Part shown: piece after piece, positions 14,131 through 25,400 of the stretch | How positions within the stretch are numbered: position 1 is the stretch's first letter | How the letters are laid out: each line of letters opens with the position of its first letter | Source: Phorcus lineatus | Taxonomy: Eukaryota > Mollusca > Gastropoda > Trochida > Trochidae | Reading direction: 5' to 3' | Length of the DNA: 64,000 bases | Assembly (NCBI GenBank): GCA_921293015.1 | Contig: OV121092.1 | Location: 46,647,064-46,711,063, forward strand | The notes under the pieces: model-generated | What the model was told of the DNA's origin: nothing | The model's database searches: none | Seen by the model: only the letters and a program-made list of their open reading frames with translations | Program-made: the position numbers and the translations under genes

Positions 14131-14226
14131 AATTTGAACACAACGTCATTATGACAAACTAATATTTCTCCCTAGTACATCTTTTGATAGATATGAACCC
14201 TGATATGATTGTGCCTATAGGCAATG
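14131..14226. repeat. Dispersed repeat, copy shared with 59.13-59.27 kb
   Basis: TTTGAACACAACGTCATT and, about 30 bp later, CCTAG.ACATC..TGA...ATATGAAC followed by ATATGATTGTGCCTATAGGCAAT correspond to TTTGGAACGCAACGTCATT and the matching downstream block at 59130-59265. The copy here lacks about 45 bp of the middle. It is probably an old MITE; no ends were resolved. Confidence 0.4.
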
Positions 14227-14352
14227 AATACAAAGAGTTGAGGCAGCTGTACCACTGACAGGAATTACCTATAGGATACTCATGGGCCCATCATTGAATA
14301 TAGGTTTATTATGATCAGAGGCCAAAGATTTGAAAGTAAAGAGTGATTGATA

Positions 14353-14373
14353 GGCAGGCAGGCAGGCAGGCAG
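14353..14373. repeat. (GGCA)n microsatellite
   Basis: About five uninterrupted GGCA units. Confidence 0.85.
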
Positions 14374-15639
14374 CTAATCCAGCTAATTTTCGGAAGTGTA
14401 AGCTAGGGCTTGATAAAGAAAACTGAAGCAACAAGAAGGTTTTACCTGTACAACACCTGAACTCCAGTTCGTGGTTCATTCAACTGATCGTGTAGTTGAT
14501 CAGCCAAATTCTCAAACAACATCCACATGTTTTATTTTTAGGCTGTTTTTAGGTTTCAAAATCAGGATAATGATGCGGTTTTTGAAATGATATAGTTCTG
14601 ATAATTGAATAGAATACGATTCTACTTAAGATCTCGGAGCATTCTTAGACTGAGGTGATCATTACTCAATGTTATTTACAAAGAGTACGAGCTGTGTGAA
14701 ATAAGAATCTGACCCTAACTTGACGAGGATCCTGGCTCGTGCCCTTTTAATCCAGGAAGGGCAGACAGTTGTATGAATCTTATGAATGCCATTCCTTAAC
14801 CAAGGGTAAACACTCCGGTAAAGCGGCAGTTTCGTCAAATTTTCACAAATATACATTAGTTTATGCCTATGTCTTCAGAGGGTAAAAACTTCTCATTTCT
14901 CAATCCATCATCCTAAGTCAAAGAGGAAATAATCAACAGTATTTTCAAATGTAATTAGTTATAGTTTTCAGACATTATTTTGTGATATTAACAAAGTAGT
15001 AAAAGTAAGAAAGTAGTAAATCAAAGTTGAAAGGAAGACTAATTTTAATGAGGCTGTTATACAGAAAGTTAAGTTTTAAGAGCTTGTACAAACTAAATGT
15101 AACAGTTGAGATTTAACACCTTTTTGTGACCAGCATGTTGTTAAAAATTGTCATTTGTGGATGTTGTTTGATGGATTTCTGGACAACCTTTCTCTTTTTC
15201 AGCATTAGCCTTTTGTCCAGACATTTTGTTTGATCTTTTGATCTTTTCTGCATAATATCCATCTTTTCTAAGTGGATATTATATTCATTTTTGATGAGCA
15301 CACTGTCCAATAATCATTTAGAAAGAAAATTCAAGAGATCTTTTTAGTTTTTTAACATCTTCACATGTTGGCTGAAATAATGCGCTAAAATAAAACATAA
15401 CCCACTTCTTCCAGTGTGCAGATAAGGTTTGTTAGTGTGTGCTTTTGAGCATTACCTTGTTCAAACTGACATTGAGGGAATTTTCATAATTATTTTCTTT
15501 AGTTGTAGAGGAAATTTTCGATTATAAGTGTGATATGTTGGATAGAATTTTGAACAAATGTTTACCGTTGTGATTTTAAATTTGTAAATTTTACTTAGGC
15601 TGAAAGTCAAATGTTTTTTTTGATTAAAGCAAATGATGG

Positions 15640-16262
15640 CTTTCATGAAAGTGAAATGTTTGTTAGGATGAAAGTATAATGTTCATTTGTGTGAAAGTGA
15701 AATGTAATGGTATGATGAAATTGAAATGTTTTGATTAAAGTTAAATGTTAGTTTGGATGAAAGTGATGTGATGACTTGGATGAAAGAAAATGAACTGTTG
15801 GTTAGGATAAAAGTTAAATGTTTGTATGGTTGAAAATATAATGTTCATTTGTATGAATGTAAAATGATTCCTCGGATGAAAGTAAAATGTAAGTCTGGAT
15901 GCAAGTAAAATGTTTGTTTGGATGAAAGTGAAATGTTTGTTTGGATGAAAGTATAATGTTTGTTTGAATGAAAGTAGATTGTTTGTTTGGATGAAAGTAG
16001 ATTGTTTGGATGAAAGTGAAATGTTTGTTTGGATGAAAGTGAAATGTTTGTTTGGATGTATGTATAATGTTTGTTTGGATGAAAGTCAAATGTTTGTGTG
16101 GATGAAAGTATAATGTTTGTTTGGATGAAAGTATTATGTTTGTTTGGATGAAAGTAGATTGTTTGTTTGGATGAAAGCATAATGTTTGTTTGGATGAAAG
16201 TGAAATTTTTGTGTGGATGAAAGTAGGTTTGTGTGAAAGTAGATTGTTGGCTTGGACTAAAG
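15640..16262. repeat. 23-bp minisatellite, about 25 copies
   Basis: The unit is close to TGTTTGTTTGGATGAAAGT plus a variable AAA/ATA/AGA end, about 23 bp. It is best preserved from 15895 to 16205 and decays on both sides into spaced GATGAAAGT motifs. Because 23 is not a multiple of three, all frames share the motif, which creates long artefactual minus-strand frames rich in HPNKHFTFIQT-like strings. These are not genes. Confidence 0.9.
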
Positions 16263-19200
16263 TGAAATCATCATTGCATCAGTAACAAATGAGCTTTCAA
16301 CAATAACTTTGAAAAGTTTTAGTCTTTGTTTGATCAATGTCTAAATAACTTATGTCCCGACAAAAGGCTAAAATATTAATTGAATCTGTCAAATGCTTTA
16401 TAAAATGCAATATCTTTGTCCTTTAATTCTTGTAGTGTAGTAAATACGATCATTTGTTTGAACTAAAAAAAAAATTCTAAATCAAATTTTCTTTCAGTCA
16501 GTTTATCACTCGGTACTAGTGCATTTTGTAAAAGCATTTGACATTACTTTTGTTTTCAGCTTTGTTTCTACTTTTTAATCAATGTTTCCAGCCATTAGAT
16601 TATCAGAATATTTGAAGTTCATTAATCAAATAATCTTGTATGTTTACAGTATGAAGTCATTTTGAATGGGTTTTTTTGTCTGTAAAGTCTAAGATATTTC
16701 AATGACTTCTGTATTACATATTTGTAATGTAGTGACACATTATTCTTTGTAAAAGGTGGGTTTGTTTTTTTATTTGGGCTGATATTGCATTTATGTATCG
16801 ATAGTATTTTCAAAAAGAAATTTAGGTTCATCTCCCTCTCTCTCTTACCCCCCCCATTCTTTGACCAATATATCAGTGGTCATGCATTTCTCAGACAATG
16901 TAATCAGAATTATTACCTGCAAATTAAGATAATGATTCTGATATTCATTTGGCCTTATGCACATACAATCACAACTACAATATTAGACAACATCGCAACA
17001 GTAACTTGTTTGACAAAAAAAGTTTTTCATGGAAGGTTTGCTACTTACAGCCGATGCTTCTACTTAATCTGTGATTATTAAAGTCATTGGAAATTACCCC
17101 TTTTAACATTTTTGACCTAGGAATTTCATCATCTGACTTTTAAAAAGCAAGGACATGTCGAGAAAAGACTTAAAAGTGATATTATGAATATTGGTTGATT
17201 GCTTGAAGTCCAAGATGAAAACTTCTCATGGAACAATTGTTGCTAGGCTAGTGAAATGTGAACACTTAAAAAATAAGTCACTTACCTATATAACTGTATT
17301 TTATTCAGAAATAAGTATCAAAGTAAGCAGGCATTATGGATGGGTTTTTTCTTCAGGGTAACATTGATTTAGATTTTCACATAAGTTAGTGTGAAGTATT
17401 TTCTTCATGGAATTGATCAAGCTGTGAAATAAAAAATTACAAACCAATCTTCCTCCAAATTAATGTTGTAATGGCAACTTTGATAATATTCTGTTAGTCT
17501 AACTGGTTGTTTTCATCTTTTGAATTTTGTCATGAAGAAAAAGATTATATATGATATTTTTTAAAATCTCAAGCTTTCCACAGAACACTCGAGTCATGTC
17601 TACCCGAGTAACTTGTGTTACAAGTAGATCACTTGATTGGCTAGAAATACACTCTCCTGATCAGTTGCAATCAATTATTAGTGCTGAATCAAAGACTGTT
17701 TTAAAGTCAACATCTTAACTTATCGAAAACTGGTGAGAAACTTTAATACTTATGTATTTTTGAATGTCAAAATGCAAGGTTTTGCAAACTATAGTCCACT
17801 TGTAACAGAAGCAATGAGGGAATAGGCTGAAGTAGGCTCTTTTAGGAGAGAATGAAGAAATTTATGTTCAGTTTTCTAAAAATTTCAATAAGCTGTTATA
17901 AATGATTTTGTAATTTCATAGCAGGATTTTTGTTTCATTGATTTTTACAAAATGTCATATATCAATCCTTTGCTTCATTAAATTCATCGTTCTTGTATTA
18001 GATTTCTGAAAATAATTTTCTAATATACCAGATTTTTTTAGTATTTTCAGCTTCCAGCGGTTAATGTAGAAGAATAAAAGCAGATATTTCCTGTGTCCAG
18101 TTAAGCTGTATGAGAGCCCCTTTGATGTGACGGGGTGAACTATAAACTTTCCTTGTGCAATTCTGTGATTGGACGATTTTGTCCATTGTCTTTTACCCGA
18201 CAGCATTGTTACCTTTGAAATGGTGCTCAGTTATACATTCATATATACACTTTGTTAATAAATTGTTGTTGACAAGTCAATGTGTTTGTTATCCTGGTTT
18301 GGAGAAGGAGTTGGTATTGCACAATTCCTGTTGACGAAATGTCAAGAATGAAACTCTGATGGATTCGATGGAGGCACCATAGCACGGAAACAATGGGATC
18401 TCACAAAGAGTTAAAGAATTGTTACCAACTGAAAATTAATCATTTTAATCAATACATAATGATTTCTTAACTAAATGTAGACCTTTGCATTCCATTATCA
18501 TTACTCAAATGATTTTAAGGCTAATTTAAACCTTGTTGCCAACCAGTCAAAATTTGTGTTTTGAGTGCAGCGCAATTCTCAAATGATTTCTCAGTGGACT
18601 TTTGAGATCAAAGCAGCCAAGACAATCAGCACAGAAAGGTACAATAAATGTGGCAGGGCCTTTCTTAGGAAATCATTGGGTTGGCATAAGAATAGGCCAT
18701 AGGTGCACAGAAGAGAGTTTATGTGAGAAATAGGATACCCTATTCATGATTCAAGCACCTGTCACTTTCTCTCATCCTGTCATTGAACCCTGGGGTTGTA
18801 TTTGAGGAAGTACGGTAAACATAGTTGGATCCTTTTGAATAAAATACACTCATGATGCAAGAAAACAACAAAGGAATCGTAGTCAAATGTTTATTCAAGT
18901 GGTGCAGAAAATGACGTGAGTGCTGATTTTGATAGACCATCACTTCTTTGATAACTTTGAAACTATACATGTATATAATGTCAGGATTTTTCTCACCAGG
19001 GTCCATGAGACAGCTTAAATAGATCAATGTTAAGTAATAAGAATTACTTGACCATAGTTTCAAGAAATGTTCTTGTCTTATTATAAGCTTTAGGGCTTTC
19101 AAACAGTTTCTGATGAAAACAGCAATGCAAATGCAGCTGTAGAAAAAATATGACCAACAAATTATTTCCCTTGTGGTATGACATGACATATTTGCATGAA

Positions 19201-19427
19201 AATCCATTGATGAAGTTGTGATAAAATCTTCGCCCAAAAGTGGATGCATCTGACCTAAATGAGCAAAGATGTCAACACAAGTTATGAGTAAAATCAACAG
19301 TCACTTTCTGTCTCTCCTCTTGGTTTGGGAAAAATATCATTAACATAAAGAAGATATCCTGTAAAAGTCAGCACAAATTTATGTGGAATGAGTATTTTGA
19401 GATAAATGTCTGATAATTGAAATCGTG
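16263..19427. other. Non-coding stretch; 3' flank of GALNT gene A
   Basis: AT-rich. The part next to 19427 is the minus-strand 3'UTR of GALNT gene A; TTTATT at about 18888 is a possible poly(A) signal on that strand. The 185-codon minus-strand frame at 18740-19297 has no recognisable domain. Confidence 0.5.
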
Positions 19428-22400
19428 TCAGCTCTTTGATACTATAAAATTCTGTTTTTCTGTGTTTTTACATATACTTAGTTTGAGCCCGGAGCCCTGT
19501 GCACTTCCTCCTGCAGACAAACACTTCCCACTGGCTGGGTTGAACAGCTGACCCGAATTCCTCTGAAAGAGGAGAGAAACATTTGTTATATTATATAAAA
19601 AGTCTATAACATTGGTATATTTCCGATCACACTGTCTGCGACAGTACAAGTTCTTATACTTTTTCGGGTTGAGTCCCTTTGCGGGATTGGATTGTTCAAT
19701 TTTATAACACATTTAATCAAAAGGTTTTTGTCTTTAAAAGAATCTTTTTACCTTATCTAACCAGATCCACACCTGGGGACCCCCAGACTTGTGACACTTC
19801 ATGGCGAGAGGTTCAGCAGAGTTGTCCCCCTTGTTGAGCGAACTCTCAAGACACTTGCGAGTGTTCAATAACCCAAACTGATAGTCAGAAAGCTCCTGCC
19901 AAACCTGCAACATGAAAAACATGAATTAACAATTACAAAACAAACAATTACATCACCCCCAACTAACCCAGCAAAGCACTCCAGCCAATCATTAAAAAGG
20001 AAGAAGTCTTTGATATTTCAGGCCTCTGATTGTTCAAACTGTAGAAGGTGACAGGTCACAGACAGGCCACCTGACAGCAAGGTATCAGTGATAGGTTCCA
20101 GCTGATTTCAATGAGATTGGGCATGGGTCATATCTAAGTTTTAAACTCAAATTCCTCTTTTGCGTCATAGAAGCATCTTCTCCAGTATTGTTCTTTACTC
20201 AAAATGCTCAGTGGAAAGCAAGACAGCAACCACTTCAAGTTTTTAGATCTTATGGTTTTAGCAATGGAATCTAGTCTTTCAGGATCATAGCAGCTTGCTT
20301 CACAAAGATAAAATGGATCAAAAAGTTTACAAGAGATAAGGGCTCAAAGTTTCCCTGAATACGCAAAATAGCTTACTCAGAGTCAAGACAAACTAAGAAG
20401 AGTCCAAAAGTGGGGGGATGTGTTTGGGTTGAACTCTCCACTGATTTCAATCAATTAGTAACACATGAATGCTAAAAAGTACTTTGGATTCTAGATATCA
20501 GTTCCATTTATCTAAAGTAACTTTATATCTTTTTATTATTGGTCATGCTTCTGAAGATTGGGAGCTAAACATAAATTTCATTTATCTGTCTTTATTGTAC
20601 TCAATGATTCAACATGTAATGAAACAAAATATTTGATATTCACTTCTTGGTCTTACGTGCTGTGAATTAGGACCTAGACTTTATGAAAGGCTCCAATTTT
20701 AATACAGTCATTATACAGGCCTATGCCTTCACTTCCTAACCTGCCACAATTTCAATGAAGTCTGGTAACTTCACATGCCACACAATTACACAATGTTGGG
20801 CAATGAATCATGTGTTCAAGCACTCAGGCTAAAAACCACCCATCCCTTGATGAAAATCTTGCTCAACTTCATGCCCCCATAGTAAGTTTAGGGTGTGAGA
20901 GAGCTGTGATCTGTAGCAAATTTGTGTCATTTATTTTTTCAAAAGAGTAAATGATATGTGATTCATGATTACTGTTATTGAGAGAATGGACTTGCAAATT
21001 GACTTAACCTTTACAAAGCTCTAAACCTACTACCAGATGATGGCCATTTAACATGATGTGACCTATCCAGAAATTTCTTTTGTACTATTAACTTTTGGAG
21101 TCCAGTACAGCTGAAACCTGTCAAAGTTCCAGTCTATCACCATCTTTATCCAAGACAATCCACAATACACCACACAGGCAGTTGTCTACCATCATTTGTC
21201 AACACCTTCATCAGATCCGCATCACGCATCAAAGCTGTAGGAACACCCGCGACGATGGATGCGATGTGTAGAGACAGATATGGATACTTCCCCGCCGATG
21301 TCTTCTCTCTGTGGACCTGTTCCTTCTGCTATGTTTACCTCTTCCAGTCCAGGAGTGGGCTCACAGCTAACTTCAATAGGAAAACCCCGCGACTCGTGGA
21401 TCAAACCTCCCTTCTTGACTACCTTCCTGATGTCCAGAACCTAACTGCCAGGGCTCAGATTTGTGACTTCCAGTCTGATGTGGACTGCGGACGATGGGTG
21501 TCGTGCTGTGAGAGTGCTACTGCTTGTTGTGAGGAGCAGTTGTCACAACATAACGAGGTGATAAGTCTAGTGTGACTCTATATTTACTGCCAATTCATAG
21601 CCACGTTAGCTAAGTTTGGTTAGTTGTCTTTTCCTGGTAATTTATATTGATGAAGTAATATGAGCAAAGGAGGTATTGAGGTATTTCTATTGATGATGAG
21701 AGATCATAAAACATACGCAAAATTCTCCATTTAAGTTTTCCCCCCTAAAATTATTTGTTTTTGGTTTTCATAACATGAAATTCTTATGGGTCCAATTAAG
21801 CCTTATGTGGTACTAAACAGCCACCTTCAACAATCCATACCTTATGAAAATATGACGTATACTGCCATTAGACAATCGTCCTTGTAGGCCTGATGAGCTA
21901 AAAATGCAATAACTTTGAAACTACAGAACATGTTGAGTGATGACACTGAAGGAAGCCACTGTCCAGCTACATGGGATGGAATCACCTGCGTGGAAGCAAC
22001 GGCGGCAGGGACAACGGCTGACGTACCGTGTTCTTCGTCTTTGTTTTCAATTCATGATCCAACACTCATCACAGGTGCGTTAAAATTTTCTCGGCAAGGC
22101 AACACTCGAACATGTCTCAATCACTGACTTAGCCATGCTACATTTAGTTAGTCTTATGAGTGCAACGCCGACTTTGGTGATAGATAGTAATCTCTAGGAG
22201 TTTCCTAATTGGGCTATTGGTTCCAGATACAGTAAGCAGAGATGACAGAAAGATGACTGCAGCAAGACTAGAATAAGTCGGTGATTGAGATGAGTGCAAG
22301 CTCTGCCTTGCGGGGCAAGTTGGGATGATTCATTCTTTCACTCCTGCGTCAAAATCTTTCCAACACATTTTGTAGCATATGTTCGGTCCGTTTGCTTATT

Positions 22401-25400
22401 GTAAGTTTGGTCACTCACGCTTGTCCACTAACTGACAGAGGGGTAAGTGTCTTAACCAAAAGACAATGGAGAAGAGATGGCTTTGTACCAATAGTGTGGT
22501 TTGAAGTGAGGCACTATGGTTGCCCTGGTGCAAAACGGCAAAATATTTTCAGTGTTCAGAACATTTTTATAAAACCTTTGAGTTGATACAAATTTTTAGG
22601 ATGCTTTAAATACGTGAAAACAGTGGAAGTATCTACATGCAAACTCACTGTCACACTGCAGAAATGTAGTTGAAAGTCCAAATAAAAATGTAGTGTGGAT
22701 GTATCTTTGGTATGGCGCAAGATTGCAACATTCGGCCCACAGGCGTCCAAAGCAAAAATATGATTTTCTGTAAATTGGACAAATTAATATCGACTTATTA
22801 TGATTAACCTGACCTTTCCCTTTCTGTTTGACAATGACTTTTGACAGGTCTGAATAAACCAATTATCATATTTCACTAAGATTTGACCTTACCTTGCTAG
22901 ACACATTGAGGCCATTACTGTCATTATAAAATTCTTATGTGATGGCCATTTAGTGTCCTAAACATGGCAGTCAAGGAGCATGTTTCTACTGTCAACAATT
23001 GTTAACTGTTGTAAATTGACATGCTTGCAATACACCCTATGCTGTTGATTCTTAAATGGCAGACAGTGGAAAATGTTTTAGAATAATAGACAGAGTTGCT
23101 CCTTCACAGAGTAATTTTGGTTAACCCATAAACTGCCATATTAAAAATTGTACTAAGTTGTATTTTGTTTACAGGAATTTGGTCTATGATACCTACCATA
23201 TTTGTTTTGATAGGAATTTGGTTTTTGAAACGCTCTCTGTTTAGTTTACAGGAACATGGTATACAATAGGTAATGCATTTAGTTTACAGGAACATGGTAT
23301 ACAATAGGTAATGCATTTAGTTTACAGGAACATGGTATACAATAGGTAATGCACTTAGTTTACAGGAACATGGTATACAATAGGTAATGCATTTAGTTTA
23401 CAGGAACAATGGTGAGCGATAGGTAATGTATTCATTTTTAAATTGTAAGACTAACCAAAACAATAATTTTCAATTCATTAAAAATCTTTCTAGAATCATA
23501 AATTCTAAACAGATTATCCCAAATGTTTAAACAAAGTCAGGTTACTGGATATGCATATCACCAATCACCAACTCAAAGGAGATGACAAAAAGAGATGACT
23601 TTTAGTTACAAATTTGTCAGGTGCTACATGTGATTCTATCAGACCAATAATGATATGGCCAGTAAAACTTAATAGGTTCATTCGATTACAACTCAGCAAA
23701 ATGTTCAATGGTTTCAAATTGTGCCAAACTTGCTCAAAGATTTTTAAAGATTTAACTAATCGTTTTATGTTTATCTGTTTTTATGTTATATTTTGTTTAT
23801 AGGAATGGGCTCCAAGGAATGCACAGAGCACGGAACATGGTTTCAGCACCCTTACTCACACCAGGAATGGACCGACTACACATCTTGCTACCAATGAGGA
23901 TAGTTTTTCCGACAAGCTTCAGATTTGGTTACCGGATTTAAGGGATGATGAAGAGAGAATATTACACTTGGAAGTGTGTCATATGACTTTTATGAAACGA
24001 GCGTGAATGTTTGTGTTTTTCACAAATTCAAACAAGTTTCTTTATTACCGATTCTATTCTATTTGAAACGTGTGGAAGTATTCAGAAAACGACTTGCTTC
24101 CATTACGACTGCCAGTTACAGTTACTTCACAGATGACAAAATATAGTAACTCATGCTTAGCTAGGCAAAAGTGCACATGTGCTCATATTAAAAATATGTC
24201 ACTACTAACCATATGGGTACTTAAAGAGATTATGATACATCATCTTGGAACATTTTGGAACCCCTTGCTAATAAAGTTTCAACATTCTTATTTGTATTTA
24301 AAAACTTCACTGACAAATGTTTGGATACTCTATGTGAATGCTGTGTCAACTTCTTCTTGTAAAATAAAAACTGCAACTACAAGTGTTGTTATTCTTCATA
24401 AGAGTCTACAAATGGTAAGACAAACTGGAAAAATCTAGATTTCTTAATTGGGCTGAGAGCTGAGTTTTAAGGACACATTATTTCAATAAAATAATGATAT
24501 CCCTGTCTCTTTTCATAGAATTGAAAAGCAATGACAGTGGCCATCTTGGATGTGGTGAGAAAAACCCAACTGGAATCAATTTGAGCCTTAAATTCTTCTC
24601 AAACACTATACAATTTCATTTGCTATCACAAACAGCCAATGCTTTTAGAGTCTTCAAAATAGATCATATTCAAAATAGCTACTGAATCATGGCTTATGCC
24701 TTGGTGACAGCAAGCAAGCCTTCCATGCAAGAGCTGCTTTCATTGGCTTAAATTGGAAGCTAGTTTGTGCTGCAATTTTTCGCTTAAAGGGGATCTATAA
24801 ACAGAGTGTAATGTAGGATTCTAATAACTCGAGCTACCTCGGTGAAGAGCAAATATCATAAAACATACACTTGCAGATAAAATCTAAAGCATCTAAAAAA
24901 TCATGAGTACCTGAATGTTGGGATCTGTTTGTTTCTTGCACGTCTCCAAAGTTAACTTGCTTTTCCTTCCTCCATCCTGACTTGTCGTCACACATAGCCC
25001 GGACGCACTGTGCTTCAGCTGGGGAAAATAAACATAATAGAATCCTTTTATGTTGATAAACTAGAGAAAAATGAGTGTAAATGAAGTTTTATCTATGGAG
25101 CTCAAACCCAAATAAAACATTTTAAAATTTGAAAAAAGAATTTGTACATCTTGCAATATTGATTATCATGCAGATCAAAAACCTTATAAATCTATGGAGA
25201 GGATTTCACAAATACTTCATCATGAGTCATCAACACCAATGCCATCACGCTCCATCAGGGCGTTTTCTAGCAAAGCTCCTCTAATTCTCTGATTGTCTTC
25301 ACAGGACTTGCCTCTTAATGATACAAGCTAGTTACTCATAGCTTTACAGCATCTAGACTTTCACTGTTTGCTTATCCTGTCACTTCCAAAATTGCTATAT

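Noticed and set aside
15814-16180. Overlapping minus-strand frames rich in HPNKHFTFIQT
   Set aside because: Created by the 23-bp minisatellite.
18740-19297. 185-codon minus-strand open frame downstream of GALNT gene A
   Set aside because: No recognisable domain, low-complexity hydrophobic patches and a position in the gene A 3' flank; treated as chance in AT-rich DNA.
24070-24438. 122-codon plus-strand frame after the HRM gene, considered as missing receptor helices
   Set aside because: No class B GPCR transmembrane motif and no acceptor in a usable phase.
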